Below are positions 1 through 8,645 of a stretch of 64,000 nt of DNA, in pieces (position 1 is the stretch's first letter; every line of letters begins with the position of its first letter). Under the pieces are notes generated by a model. That model worked only from the letters and a program-made list of their open reading frames with translations, had not been told where the DNA came from and did no database searches. The position numbers were made by a program, and so were the translations under genes. The DNA comes from Pseudomonas sp. UMAB-08 (lineage in GTDB: Bacteria; Pseudomonadota; Gammaproteobacteria; Pseudomonadales; Pseudomonadaceae), in assembly GCF_900095225.1 (NCBI RefSeq), contig NZ_LT607415.1, forward strand, positions 478,218 through 542,217, given 5' to 3'.

Positions 1-269
1 CTGCCTGTTTGCAACTGGATGCGGTTTGCTACAACGCGTTTATCCAGGAGCAGAGCCTGGGTATCCATTACAACGAAAGTAACGACCTGCTCGATTACAT
101 CAAAAACCCGGAAGTATTCGACTACGACAAAGGCTTCGTGAAGATCCCCAACGGCCCGGGTCTGGGCATCGAAATCAACGAAGAATACGTCAAGGAACGC
201 GCCGCCATCGGTCATCGCTGGCGCAACCCGATCTGGCGCCATGCCGACGGCAGTTTTGCCGAGTGGTGA
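1..269 (+). CDS. dgoD: D-galactonate dehydratase, C-terminal fragment
   Basis: This is the 3' end of a gene that starts before the window; the frame is open from base 3 to the stop at 267-269. The 89 visible residues match the C-terminal end of the enolase-superfamily (MR/MLE) D-galactonate dehydratase: an IQEQSLGIHYN segment, PGLGIEI, and the ending WRNPIWRHADGSFAEW, which resembles E. coli DgoD as I remember it. The enzyme dehydrates D-galactonate to 2-dehydro-3-deoxy-D-galactonate in the cytoplasm. The metal-binding and catalytic part of the barrel is outside the window. A sugar-acid MFS transporter 56 bp downstream supports the assignment. Another acid-sugar dehydratase of the same subgroup cannot be excluded. 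Confidence 0.75.
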   Translation, partial: ACLQLDAVCYNAFIQEQSLGIHYNESNDLLDYIKNPEVFDYDKGFVKIPNGPGLGIEINEEYVKERAAIGHRWRNPIWRHADGSFAEW

Positions 270-325
270 TTCAGTAGCCCCCCCGTTCCGTGTTGTCCTC
301 AAATAACCATAATAAGAGGCACCCC

Positions 326-1636
326 ATGCAACCTCAGACCTTCGCAGGAAAGGCGTCGTTAGTGACGCCGACCCGTAAGCGTTTTTTCATCATGGTGCTG
401 TTGTTCATTACGGTAGTGATCAACTACCTGGATCGCGCCAACCTGTCGATTGCCGCACCGGCCCTGACCACGGAGCTGGGGATCGATCCGATTCATGTCG
501 GTTTGATCTTCTCTGCTTTCGGCTGGACCTACGCCGCCATGCAGATCCCCGGCGGCTGGCTGGTGGACCGCGTACCGCCGCGGATTCTCTATGCCGTCGC
601 GCTGTTGCTGTGGTCACTGGCGACCATCATGCTCGGCTTCGCGGCCAGCTTTATCGCACTGTTTGTTCTGCGTATGGCGGTAGGCGCCCTGGAAGCGCCG
701 GCTTATCCGATCAATAGCCGCGTGGTAACTACTTGGTTCCCGGAGCGTGAGCGGGCGACGGCGATTGGGTTTTATACGTCCGGGCAATTTGTCGGGTTGG
801 CATTTCTAACGCCGGTTCTGGCCTGGTTGCAGGCGCAGTATGGCTGGCACATGGTTTTCGTCAGCACCGGTGCCGTGGGTGTCATCTGGGCACTGGTGTG
901 GTTTCTGGTCTATCGCGAGCCGCGTGATTTCAAAGGCGTCAATCAGGCGGAAATCGAGTTGATTCGCGACGGGGGCGGGCTGGTGGATATCCAGACCAAT
1001 GCCGAGAAAAACAAACGCGGCTTCAGTTGGCCAGATCTGGGGATCGTCCTGAGCAAGCGCAAGCTCTGGGGCATCTATCTGGGCCAGTTCTGTCTGAACT
1101 CGACGCTGTGGTTCTTCCTGACCTGGTTCCCGACGTACCTGGTGAAGTACCGTGGGATGGACTTCATCAAATCCGGTTTACTGGCCTCACTGCCTTTTCT
1201 TGCCGCGTTCATTGGTGTGCTTTGTTCGGGTTTCTTCTCCGATTGGTTGATCCGTCGCGGCAACAGTGTCGGTTTTGCCCGCAAGTTGCCGATTATTGGC
1301 GGGCTGTTGATTTCAACCTCAATCATTGGCGCCAACTACGTCGAGTCGACACCGCTGGTGATCGCCTTCCTCGCGCTGGCGTTCTTCGGTAACGGGCTGG
1401 CGTCGATCACTTGGTCGCTGGTGTCGACTCTGGCGCCCGCCCGATTGCTGGGATTGACCGGCGGCACCTTCAATTTCATCGGCAACCTGGCGGCGATCAC
1501 CACGCCCATCGTGATCGGTTTTCTGGCAACAGGGGATTCCTTTGCCCCCGCGATCACCTACGTAGCCGTGTTGGCGCTGGTGGGCGCGCTGTCGTACATC
1601 CTGTTGGTGGGGAAGGTCGAGCGCATCGAGTTGTAA
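326..1636 (+). CDS. MFS transporter, anion:cation symporter family (likely D-galactonate or related sugar acid uptake)
   Basis: 436-residue inner-membrane permease with about 12 hydrophobic segments. The N-terminal half shows VINYLDRANLSIAAP (residues 31-45), typical of the ACS family (DgoT, GudP, ExuT), and a loop motif GGWLVDRVPPR around residues 75-85. The ATG at 326 was chosen over an in-frame start at 290 because it follows AAGAGGC at a good distance and begins the usual family N-terminus. It lies directly behind the galactonate dehydratase gene and before an IclR regulator, so an operon importing the dehydratase substrate is the natural reading. Exact substrate is inferred from context; related galactarate/glucarate carriers look very similar. 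Confidence 0.85.
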   Translation: MQPQTFAGKASLVTPTRKRFFIMVLLFITVVINYLDRANLSIAAPALTTELGIDPIHVGLIFSAFGWTYAAMQIPGGWLVDRVPPRILYAVALLLWSLATIMLGFAASFIALFVLRMAVGALEAPAYPINSRVVTTWFPERERATAIGFYTSGQFVGLAFLTPVLAWLQAQYGWHMVFVSTGAVGVIWALVWFLVYREPRDFKGVNQAEIELIRDGGGLVDIQTNAEKNKRGFSWPDLGIVLSKRKLWGIYLGQFCLNSTLWFFLTWFPTYLVKYRGMDFIKSGLLASLPFLAAFIGVLCSGFFSDWLIRRGNSVGFARKLPIIGGLLISTSIIGANYVESTPLVIAFLALAFFGNGLASITWSLVSTLAPARLLGLTGGTFNFIGNLAAITTPIVIGFLATGDSFAPAITYVAVLALVGALSYILLVGKVERIEL

Positions 1637-1692
1637 CCGAGGCAAGCTGGCGACAATAATGCCGTCAGCTTTCTGACTGGATAAGGCGTGAT

Positions 1693-2511
1693 ATGCAGCA
1701 CGATTCACTCAACCCTGCGATAAGCAACGCCACCAAGGACGTCGCGCCAACCGGTACCCAAACCCTGCTGCGTGGGCTTGGCGTGGTTCAGGCCGTGGCC
1801 AGCGGTGCCCGTGACCTCAAGGAAATTGCCCGGGTTATCGGCACCACGCGCAGCACGACCCATCGTCTGGTCAGTTGTCTGGTGGAGGAACGTTATCTGC
1901 GGGTCTTGCCACAGGTGGGTTACCTGCTCGGGCCAAAGCTGATCGAGCTGGGTTTTCAGGCCCGTGAGGAAGTGCCGCTGGCAATGTTGGCGCGTCCGTA
2001 TCTCGACGAGTTGTCAGCGCTGACCGGGGATACCGTGCACTTGGCGATTCGTGAGGGTGATGACGTGTTGTATCTGCACAAAAACCCGGGCCGCAATGGT
2101 CCCGAAATGCGCTCGCGGGTCGGTCACCGTATGCCGTTGGCGCGCACCGGGATTGGCAAGGCGTTGATGATTGATTGCACGCAGGACGAGTGGCAGCGTC
2201 TGTATCAGATCAGCTTGCCAGTCGGCGGAAAATCTATGGTGTGGCCGCAGCATCAGGAGCAGTCCTGGGAACAGTTCTGGCAGCGAATGCTGGACTATGT
2301 CGCGGGCGGCTATGCGTTTGATCTGGAGGACAACGAACCGTCGATTCGCTGTGTTGCCGCGCCGGTACGTGATGCCAGCAACCGAATCGTTGCCGGCATC
2401 AGTATTGCCAGTACCGTGCCTTACATGCCCCTGGAGAAAATGGCCGAGCTGATCCCGCTGATCAAACAGACTGCAGCGCGACTCTCGGCCGAGTTAGGGG
2501 CCAAAGCCTGA
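1693..2511 (+). CDS. IclR-family transcriptional regulator
   Basis: 272 residues. The N-terminal winged helix-turn-helix covers about residues 20-85, with DLKEIARVIGTTRSTTHRL as the recognition helix region. The C-terminal IclR effector domain (about 95-265) contains the LARTGIGKALM stretch and the final SIASTVPYMPLEKM segment typical of the family. The gene lies 56 bp behind the sugar-acid transporter on the same strand, so it is probably the local regulator of the dehydratase/transporter genes. In this family the effector is usually the substrate or an intermediate of the adjacent pathway. The effector here is inferred from position only. The gene ends one base before the converging alcohol dehydrogenase stop. 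Confidence 0.88.
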   Translation: MQHDSLNPAISNATKDVAPTGTQTLLRGLGVVQAVASGARDLKEIARVIGTTRSTTHRLVSCLVEERYLRVLPQVGYLLGPKLIELGFQAREEVPLAMLARPYLDELSALTGDTVHLAIREGDDVLYLHKNPGRNGPEMRSRVGHRMPLARTGIGKALMIDCTQDEWQRLYQISLPVGGKSMVWPQHQEQSWEQFWQRMLDYVAGGYAFDLEDNEPSIRCVAAPVRDASNRIVAGISIASTVPYMPLEKMAELIPLIKQTAARLSAELGAKA

Positions 2512-2512
2512 T

Positions 2513-3565
2513 TCAGGCTTTCAAACTCGCCATATCGATGACGAAACGGTACTTCACGTCGCCCGCGACCACTCGGGTAAAGGCGTCGTTGATGTTGCGG
2601 ATGTCGAGCATCTCGATGTCGCAGGTGATGCCATGCTCGGCGCAGAAGTCCAGGACTTCCTGGGTTTCCGCCATGCCGCCGATCATCGAGCCTGCCAGCA
2701 CCCGACGTTTCGTGACCAGGTTGGCCGAATGCACTGGGGGTTCCACCGGCTCGACCAGCCCGACCAGAATATGCACACCGTCGAAACGCAGGGTCTGCAG
2801 GTAGGGGTTGAGGTCGTGTTGCACCGGAATGGTGTCCAGCAGGAAGTCGAAATGGCCGGCTGCTGCTGCCATCTGTTTGGCGTCGGTTGAAACAATTACA
2901 TGGTCGGCGCCCTGACGACGGCCTTCCTCAGCCTTGGCCTCGGAGCGGGTGAACAGGGTCACTTCGGCGCCCATGGCTTTGGCGAATTTGATGCCCATGT
3001 GACCCAGGCCGCCCATGCCGAGAATGCCGACCTTGTCGCCCGGTTTCACGTTGTAGTGCTTGAGTGGCGAGTACGTGGTGATCCCGGCGCACAGAATTGG
3101 CGCCGCGCTGGCCAGGTCCAGTTTCTCTGGAATGCGCACGACGAATCGCTCGCTGACCACGATGCTGTCGGAGTAACCACCCATGGTGATGCTGCCGTCG
3201 ACGCGGTCTTTCGATGCGTAAGTCTGAGTCGGCCCTTCCAGGCAATACTGCTCCAGGTCAGCCTTGCAGGCTTCGCACTGGCGGCAGGAATCGACCATGC
3301 AACCGACCCCGACCTTATCGCCGACTTTGTAGCGGCTGACGTCTGCACCGACAGCGGTCACCTTGCCAACGATCTCGTGGCCTGGCATCAAGGGATAGAC
3401 GGCGATCCCCCATTCGTTGCGCGCCTGGTGGATATCGGAGTGGCAGACGCCGCAGTAGAGAATCTCGATGGCCACGTCATCGGCCCGAGGGCTGCGGCGT
3501 TCGAAGTTCATGGGGGCGAGGGGGGCGGTGGCCGACTGGGCGGCGTAACCGATGGCTTTATACAT
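2513..3565 (-). CDS. Zinc-dependent NAD(P) alcohol/aldehyde reductase (YahK/CAD type)
   Basis: 350-residue medium-chain dehydrogenase/reductase. Catalytic zinc ligands Cys41, His63-Glu64 and Cys159 are present. The structural zinc lobe has Cys94, Cys97, Cys100 and Cys108. The Rossmann motif GMGGLGHMG is near residues 183-191. The sequence type is that of the cinnamyl-alcohol-dehydrogenase-like NADPH aldehyde reductases such as E. coli YahK; substrate range in that group is broad. It is divergent from an AraC-family regulator with 182 bp between the start codons, a common arrangement for YqhC/YqhD-like aldehyde-responsive control. The stop codon faces the IclR gene with almost no gap. Confidence 0.88.
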   Translation of the reverse strand: MYKAIGYAAQSATAPLAPMNFERRSPRADDVAIEILYCGVCHSDIHQARNEWGIAVYPLMPGHEIVGKVTAVGADVSRYKVGDKVGVGCMVDSCRQCEACKADLEQYCLEGPTQTYASKDRVDGSITMGGYSDSIVVSERFVVRIPEKLDLASAAPILCAGITTYSPLKHYNVKPGDKVGILGMGGLGHMGIKFAKAMGAEVTLFTRSEAKAEEGRRQGADHVIVSTDAKQMAAAAGHFDFLLDTIPVQHDLNPYLQTLRFDGVHILVGLVEPVEPPVHSANLVTKRRVLAGSMIGGMAETQEVLDFCAEHGITCDIEMLDIRNINDAFTRVVAGDVKYRFVIDMASLKA

Positions 3566-3637
3566 AGTGAACCTCGCAAAACAATGACTGGGTGATGCGA
3601 ACCATTGTCCCCGTGCATGGCATGACCGGCCATGGTC

Positions 3638-3669
3638 ATTCCTCCGGCTATCTTGCCTATTCCTCCGGC
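3638..3669. promoter_or_regulatory. 11-bp direct repeat, probable AraC-type operator
   Basis: ATTCCTCCGGC occurs at 3638-3648 and again, perfectly, at 3659-3669. The 21-bp start-to-start spacing places both copies on the same face of the helix. They lie between the divergent alcohol dehydrogenase and AraC-family genes. AraC-family proteins commonly bind direct half-sites about 21 bp apart, which makes this a good operator candidate for the adjacent regulator. The repeat is seen directly; binding is inferred. Confidence 0.5.
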
Positions 3670-3747
3670 ATCAGCGCTGATTGGCTGTTTTGTTGGGCGG
3701 ATCTGCGATGATGGCGCTGTCTATTCCTCTTGCGAAGCTGGATTCCC

Positions 3748-4647
3748 ATGTTGTTGACCCGCCACGTTGATGCCAACGCAACACTGGTCTCGTTGATTCG
3801 GCCGCTCGCCACTCGTCCGGGATTTCTGCCGACGCTATTGCCTGAGGTGCAGATTGTCTCGGCCCGAAGCAATGTGGCGCGTTGCCCACAGATCTACGAG
3901 CCGAGCCTGATGATCATTGCCCAAGGCAGCAAACTGGCCTACCTGGGGCCGCGCACTCTGGAATATGGCGCTGGACGATATCTGGTTCAGGCGTTGTCGA
4001 TGCCCTTCGAGTGCGAAACCTTTGCCACGCCCGAAGTGCCGTTGCTCGGCGTCGCGATTGGCATTGACCGGAGCATGCTGGGGGAGTTGGTGCTGGCCAT
4101 GGGGCTAATGCCGGGGCGTGACACTCAACCCCAGACCCTGGAGTCCATGAGCTCCGCCGAGCTTGACGCGGGCATGCGCGAAAGTGTCGAGCGCTTGTTG
4201 CGGTGCCTGCATGATCCGATGGAATGTCAGATCATGGGCCGCACGCGTTTGCGTGAGGTGCTGTATGCCGCGCTGCGTGGCCCTCAGGCCAGTGTGTTGC
4301 GGGCGTTGGTCGAGCAGCAAGGGCCGTTCGCCCGTGTTGCTGCATCGTTGAGCCATTTGCATACGCACTATGCCGAGCCGCTCAGCGTCGAGACCCTGGC
4401 TCGCTGCGCAAACATGAGTGCCTCGACCTTCCATGAACACTTCAAGCGCGGCACCCTATTGTCCCCGGTGCAGTACCTGAAGCGCCTACGGCTGCTCAAG
4501 GCGCAACGGATGTTGATCGCCGAAGGCATCGGCGTGGCGCAGGTTGCCCTGCGCGTGGGGTATCAAAGCACGTCGCAATTCAGTCGGGAATATAAGCGCT
4601 ACTTTGAACACAGCCCTGGAGACGAAGTGATTGGCGCGCATCCATGA
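3748..4647 (+). CDS. AraC-family transcriptional regulator with N-terminal cupin domain
   Basis: 299 residues from the ATG at 3748; a TTG at 3730 in frame is a possible earlier start. The N-terminal half (about 20-170) is the AraC_N cupin-type sensing domain. The C-terminal 100 residues carry the two helix-turn-helices, with LARCANMSASTFHEHFKRG for the first and VALRVGYQSTSQFSREYKR for the second. It is transcribed away from the alcohol dehydrogenase gene, and the intergenic direct repeat at 3638-3669 is a candidate binding site. Regulators of this subgroup (YqhC-like) often respond to aldehydes and activate the neighbouring reductase. That function is inferred from the family and from position. 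Confidence 0.88.
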   Translation: MLLTRHVDANATLVSLIRPLATRPGFLPTLLPEVQIVSARSNVARCPQIYEPSLMIIAQGSKLAYLGPRTLEYGAGRYLVQALSMPFECETFATPEVPLLGVAIGIDRSMLGELVLAMGLMPGRDTQPQTLESMSSAELDAGMRESVERLLRCLHDPMECQIMGRTRLREVLYAALRGPQASVLRALVEQQGPFARVAASLSHLHTHYAEPLSVETLARCANMSASTFHEHFKRGTLLSPVQYLKRLRLLKAQRMLIAEGIGVAQVALRVGYQSTSQFSREYKRYFEHSPGDEVIGAHP

Positions 4648-4705
4648 TGCTGATCGTTCAGGTGCGGACCGGAGGTTTTTCAGACTCAACAAAAAGGCTC
4701 CGAAC

Positions 4706-4843
4706 AGGCTGTGTGAAAACGTAGCGAGCGAAGGCAAGACAAGGCAAAAACAGGCGAGGAAGCGGAGTCTACGTGTTGTAAATGAGCATTCCGAGCCTGT
4801 TTTTAACGCAGTATTGTCGAGCGCAGTAGTTTTCACACAGTCT
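4706..4843. mobile_element. MITE-like element with 15-bp terminal inverted repeats
   Basis: A 138-bp segment bounded by AGGCTGTGTGAAAAC (4706-4720) and GTTTTCACACAGTCT (4829-4843), which are inverted copies differing at one base. The interior has no convincing gene, although short open frames exist on both strands. The GGCTGTGTGAAAAC end resembles termini of insertion sequences found in Pseudomonas, as I remember them, so this may be a non-autonomous derivative. No target-site duplication is clear. It sits between the 3' ends of the AraC regulator and ETF-QO genes, where it could also act in transcription termination. Confidence 0.55.
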
Positions 4844-4874
4844 GCAAAGGAGCCTTGATGTGTGATCGCCAGCC

Positions 4875-6539
4875 TTACATGTTCGGGTAAGTCGGACCAC
4901 CACTGCCTTCAGGCGCTACCCAGGTGATGTTCTGGGAAGGGTCCTTGATGTCGCAGGTTTTGCAATGCACGCAGTTCTGCGCGTTGATCTGGAAGCGTTT
5001 TTCGCCGTCTTCCTTGGTGATCACTTCATACACGCCGGCAGGGCAGTAGCGCTGGGCCGGTTCGTCGTACAGCGGCAAGTTGGTGCCAATCGGGATGCTC
5101 GGATCGGCCAGCTTCAGGTGGCAGGGTTGTTCCTCTTCATGGTTGGTGTTGGAGAGAAATACCGAGCTGAGCTTGTCGAAGCTGAGCTTGCCATCGGGGC
5201 GTGGGTAATCGATCTTTTTCGAGTCGGCCGCGAGCTTCATGCACGCATAATCCGGCTTGGTGTCGTGCAGGGTGAACGGGATCTTGCCGCCAAAGAAGTT
5301 CTGATCGATGAAGTTGAATGCACCGCCGAGGATCGGACCGAACTTGTGCAGCGCCGGGCCGAAGTTACGGCTGGCGAACAGTTCGTCATAGAGCCAGCTG
5401 GCTTTGAAGGCCTCAACGTAAGTGTTCAGTTCGTCGCCGCCTTCCTTACCGGCGAAGAGGGCATCAGCCACCGAATCAGCCGCGAGCATGCCGGATTTCA
5501 TGGCGGTATGGCTGCCCTTGATCTTGGCGAAGTTCAAGGTGCCGAGGTCGCAGCCGATCAGCGCGCCGCCCGGGAAGACCATTTTCGGCAGCGAATTCAG
5601 GCCGCCCTTGCAGATGGCGCGTGCGCCGTAGCTGATGCGCTTGCCGCCTTCCAGGTACTGCTTGATTACCGGGTGGTGCTTGAGGCGCTGGAATTCATCG
5701 AACGGTGACAGGAACGCATTGGAGTAGGACAGATCGACGATCAGGCCGACCACCACCTGATTGTTTTCCAGGTGATAAAGGAACGAACCGCCAGTGTTCT
5801 CGGTGCCCATTACGTCCAATGGCCAGCCAGCGGTGTGTACCACCAGACCTTGCTCGTGTTTGGCCGGGTCGACTTCCCAGATTTCTTTGAGGCCGATACC
5901 GTAATGCTGCGCATCGGCGTCGGTATCGAGGTTGAAGCGCTTGAGCAGTTGTTTACCGATATGCCCACGGCAACCTTCGGCGAACAGCGTGTACTTGCCG
6001 CGCAGTTCCATGCCGGGGGTGAAGTAACCCTCTTTAGGATGGCCTTCACGGTCAACGCCCAGGTCGCCGGTAATGATCCCGCGGACCACACCGTTCTCGT
6101 CGAACAATGCTTCCTGGGCGGCGAAGCCCGGGTAGATTTCGACACCCAGGTTTTCAGCCTGCTGAGCCAGCCAGCGGCACAGATTGCCCAGGGAAATGAT
6201 GTAGTTACCTTCGTTGTGCATGGTTTTAGGCACAAAGAGGTTGGGTACTTTAGTTGCGCTGTCGGCACTTTTGAGTACGAAGATATCGTCGCGCTTGACC
6301 GGGGTGTTCAGCGGCGCGCCGAGTTCTTTCCAGTTCGGAAACAATTCGTTCAGGGCGCGAGGTTCGAACACGGCACCGGATAAAATGTGCGCACCCACTT
6401 CAGAGCCTTTTTCCACCACGCAGACGCTGATTTCCTTTCCGGCTTCGGCGGCCTTCTGTTTCAGTCGGCAAGCGGCGGAAAGACCCGCGGGGCCTGCGCC
6501 GACGATGACGACGTCGAATTCCATGTATTCGCGTTCCAC
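4875..6539 (-). CDS. Electron transfer flavoprotein-ubiquinone oxidoreductase (ETF-QO)
   Basis: 554 residues, full length for the family. The N-terminal FAD dinucleotide-binding motif VIVGAGPAGLSAACRL lies at about residues 10-25. The C-terminal ferredoxin-like domain has cluster ligands Cys499, Cys523, Cys526 and Cys529 for one [4Fe-4S]. The enzyme takes electrons from reduced ETF, produced by acyl-CoA and amino-acid dehydrogenases, and passes them to ubiquinone at the inner membrane. It is divergent from etfBA, so donor and acceptor genes share one control region. A TTGGAC-N17-TATAAT promoter on this strand is visible upstream. The start MEREYMEFDV is the usual one in Pseudomonas; an internal Met at residue 6 is possible. 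Confidence 0.97.
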   Translation of the reverse strand: MEREYMEFDVVIVGAGPAGLSAACRLKQKAAEAGKEISVCVVEKGSEVGAHILSGAVFEPRALNELFPNWKELGAPLNTPVKRDDIFVLKSADSATKVPNLFVPKTMHNEGNYIISLGNLCRWLAQQAENLGVEIYPGFAAQEALFDENGVVRGIITGDLGVDREGHPKEGYFTPGMELRGKYTLFAEGCRGHIGKQLLKRFNLDTDADAQHYGIGLKEIWEVDPAKHEQGLVVHTAGWPLDVMGTENTGGSFLYHLENNQVVVGLIVDLSYSNAFLSPFDEFQRLKHHPVIKQYLEGGKRISYGARAICKGGLNSLPKMVFPGGALIGCDLGTLNFAKIKGSHTAMKSGMLAADSVADALFAGKEGGDELNTYVEAFKASWLYDELFASRNFGPALHKFGPILGGAFNFIDQNFFGGKIPFTLHDTKPDYACMKLAADSKKIDYPRPDGKLSFDKLSSVFLSNTNHEEEQPCHLKLADPSIPIGTNLPLYDEPAQRYCPAGVYEVITKEDGEKRFQINAQNCVHCKTCDIKDPSQNITWVAPEGSGGPTYPNM

Positions 6540-6638
6540 AGGCTATCTCCTACTCAGGGCTCAACAGTTTTTTTTATATGAAGCAACTAGCGCGGGTCGC
6601 GAGTAACATTGGCTGACCTGCGCGCCGCAAAGGCACGC

Positions 6639-6667
6639 ATTATATCTGGACCATCGCTCAGGTCCAA
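6639..6667 (-). promoter_or_regulatory. Sigma-70 promoter of ETF-QO
   Basis: Read on the minus strand, TTGGAC (6667-6662) is followed after 17 bases by a perfect TATAAT (6644-6639). Transcription would begin near 6632, giving a leader of roughly 90 nt before the ATG at 6539. The hexamers and spacing are seen directly; activity is inferred. Confidence 0.65.
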
Positions 6668-6669
6668 TA

Positions 6670-6683
6670 CAAACGTTTGTTTG
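6670..6683. promoter_or_regulatory. Probable PsrA binding site
   Basis: CAAAC-N4-GTTTG (6670-6683) matches the PsrA consensus (C/G)AAAC-N2-4-GTTT(C/G). PsrA is a TetR-family sensor of long-chain fatty acids in Pseudomonas, and from memory ETF genes were reported among its targets in P. aeruginosa. A perfect 12-bp palindrome ACAAACGTTTGT (6669-6680) overlaps it. The site begins two bases upstream of the ETF-QO -35 box, a position suited to repression. Confidence 0.55.
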
Positions 6684-6815
6684 AATTTGCTGGAAGCCAG
6701 ATAAATCAAAGACGCGCTGCTCATATCTGACCATTTTGGCGTATTGACCAGAAAAGACGTTCCGGTCAAGATACGGGCGGTTTTGCGCTCGCCGTAGGCT
6801 GACCGCTGGTTTCAA

Positions 6816-6868
6816 GGGCACCTCTAAAAAGCGTTGTGAACGCAGTACAGTTGTTTTTAGAGGTGTCC
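6816..6868. repeat. Short inverted-repeat element (possible mini-MITE)
   Basis: GGGCACCTCTAAAAA (about 6816-6830) and TTTTTAGAGGTGTCC (6854-6868) are inverted copies with one difference, around a 23-nt centre. No gene ends here on either strand, so a terminator role is unlikely. The paired termini look like a minimal transposon-derived repeat. It lies about 75 bp before the etfB start and would be in its leader or promoter. Confidence 0.45.
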
Positions 6869-6941
6869 TTTTTGCCGACGTGTATCAATCGCCAGGTCCG
6901 CCCGGGCGATTTTCTTTTCACCGGAGAGTAACGAGGAATCC

Positions 6942-7691
6942 ATGAAGGTTCTTGTAGCTGTCAAACGAGTGGTCGACTACAACGTCAAGGTTCGCGTCAA
7001 AGCGGACAACTCCGGCGTCGATCTCGCTAACGTCAAAATGTCGATGAACCCCTTCTGCGAAATCGCTGTGGAAGAAGCCGTCCGCCTGAAAGAAAAAGGC
7101 GTTGCGACCGAGATCGTCGTCGTTTCCATTGGTCCGACCACCGCTCAGGAGCAACTGCGTACCGCATTGGCTCTGGGTGCTGATCGCGCCATCCTCGTTG
7201 AGTGTGCCGACGAGCTGAATTCCCTGGCGGTGGCCAAGCTGCTCAAGGCGGTGGTCGACAAAGAACAACCGCAGTTGGTGATCCTGGGTAAACAGGCCAT
7301 CGACAGCGACAACAACCAGACTGGCCAGATGCTGGCTGCACTGAGCGGCTACGCCCAGGGCACCTTCGCCTCTAAAGTCGAAGTGTCTGGCGACAAAGTC
7401 AGCGTCACGCGTGAAGTCGACGCCGGCCTGCAGACTGTGTCCCTGAGCCTGCCAGCGATCGTGACCACAGACCTGCGTCTGAACGAGCCACGCTACGCCT
7501 CCTTGCCAAACATCATGAAAGCCAAGAAGAAGCCTCTTGAAGTGCTGACTCCGGACGCTTTGGGCGTTTCTACCGCCTCCACGACCAAAACCCTGAAAGT
7601 TGAAGCGCCGGCTACTCGCAGCGCAGGCATCAAGGTCAAGTCGGTGGCTGAACTGGTCGAGAAACTGAAAAACGAAGCGAAGGTAATCTAA
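6942..7691 (+). CDS. etfB: Electron transfer flavoprotein, beta subunit
   Basis: 249 residues, the normal length for bacterial EtfB. The N-terminus [16 protein letters not shown] and the AMP-binding region around [17 protein letters not shown] (about residues 110-126) are diagnostic. The protein pairs with EtfA to form the soluble heterodimer that carries electrons from acyl-CoA dehydrogenases to ETF-QO. An RBS GGAGAG precedes the ATG. etfA starts immediately after the stop codon, so the two are co-translated from one transcript. Confidence 0.97.
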   Translation: MKVLVAVKRVVDYNVKVRVKADNSGVDLANVKMSMNPFCEIAVEEAVRLKEKGVATEIVVVSIGPTTAQEQLRTALALGADRAILVECADELNSLAVAKLLKAVVDKEQPQLVILGKQAIDSDNNQTGQMLAALSGYAQGTFASKVEVSGDKVSVTREVDAGLQTVSLSLPAIVTTDLRLNEPRYASLPNIMKAKKKPLEVLTPDALGVSTASTTKTLKVEAPATRSAGIKVKSVAELVEKLKNEAKVI

Positions 7692-8621
7692 ATGACTATC
7701 TTGGTTATTGCTGAACATGAAAATGGTGTCGTTGCCCCGGCAACCCTGAACACCGTGGCTGCCGCTGTAAAAATCGGTGGTGATATTCACGTACTGGTGG
7801 CCGGTGCCAACGTTGGCGCTATCGCTGAAGCTGCCGCGAAAATCGCCGGTGTTTCGAAGGTGTTGGTTGCTGATAATGCGGCTTACGCCCATCAGTTGCC
7901 GGAAAACGTCGCACCGCTGGTTGCCGAGCTGGGCAAGGCTTACAGCCACATCCTGGCTGCTGCTACGTCCAACGGTAAAAACATCCTGCCGCGTGTTGCT
8001 GCGCAACTGGACGTTGACCAGATCTCCGAGATCATAGCCGTTGAAAGCGCTGACACCTTCAAGCGTCCGATCTATGCCGGTAACGCCATTGCGACAGTGC
8101 AGTCTTCGGCTGCTGTCAAAGTGATCACCGTGCGTGCTACGGGTTTTGATCCGGTTGCTGCTGAAGGCGGTTCCGCTGCAGTTGAAGCAGTTTCGGCTGC
8201 TCACGATGCTGGCAAGTCCACCTTCGTTAGCGAAGAACTGGCCAAGTCCGATCGTCCAGAACTGACCGCTGCCAAAATCGTCGTTTCCGGCGGTCGTGGC
8301 ATGCAGAATGGCGAGAACTTCAAGCACCTGTACGCCTTGGCCGACAAGCTGGGCGCTGCGGTGGGTGCTTCGCGCGCCGCAGTCGACGCAGGTTTCGTAC
8401 CGAACGACATGCAGGTCGGTCAGACCGGCAAAATCGTTGCGCCACAGCTGTACATTGCGGTCGGTATTTCCGGCGCGATCCAGCATTTGGCCGGTATGAA
8501 AGACTCCAAAGTGATCGTTGCGATCAACAAGGACGAAGAAGCGCCGATCTTCCAGGTGGCTGATTACGGCCTGGTTGCTGATTTGTTCGAAGCCATACCT
8601 GAGTTTGAGAAGCTGGTTTAA
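7692..8621 (+). CDS. etfA: Electron transfer flavoprotein, alpha subunit
   Basis: 309 residues, full length. The C-terminal FAD domain shows [14 protein letters not shown] (about residues 197-210) and [20 protein letters not shown] (about 243-262), the FAD-binding segments of EtfA. It binds the redox-active FAD of the ETF heterodimer. The ATG follows the etfB stop TAA directly. A hairpin with a T run at 8646-8718 ends the operon. Confidence 0.97.
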   Translation: MTILVIAEHENGVVAPATLNTVAAAVKIGGDIHVLVAGANVGAIAEAAAKIAGVSKVLVADNAAYAHQLPENVAPLVAELGKAYSHILAAATSNGKNILPRVAAQLDVDQISEIIAVESADTFKRPIYAGNAIATVQSSAAVKVITVRATGFDPVAAEGGSAAVEAVSAAHDAGKSTFVSEELAKSDRPELTAAKIVVSGGRGMQNGENFKHLYALADKLGAAVGASRAAVDAGFVPNDMQVGQTGKIVAPQLYIAVGISGAIQHLAGMKDSKVIVAINKDEEAPIFQVADYGLVADLFEAIPEFEKLV

Positions 8622-8645
8622 TCCAGGCTCTTCACTTATAAAGAG

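Larger units (their letters stand above)
6540..6941. other. Divergent control region between ETF-QO and etfBA
   Basis: 402 bp without a gene. It holds the 5' leader and sigma-70 promoter of ETF-QO, a PsrA-type inverted repeat beside the -35 box, and a short inverted-repeat element at 6816-6868 closer to etfB. A clear -35/-10 pair for etfB was not found. Confidence 0.7.

Noticed and set aside
4486..4836. 116-codon frame on the minus strand through the MITE and the AraC gene end
   Set aside because: It begins inside the repeat element and runs antisense into a certain gene; short frames of this type recur in such repeats without being genes.
4631..4858. 75-codon plus-strand frame inside the MITE-like element
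   Set aside because: It is contained almost wholly in the repeat and overlaps the AraC stop; no RBS.
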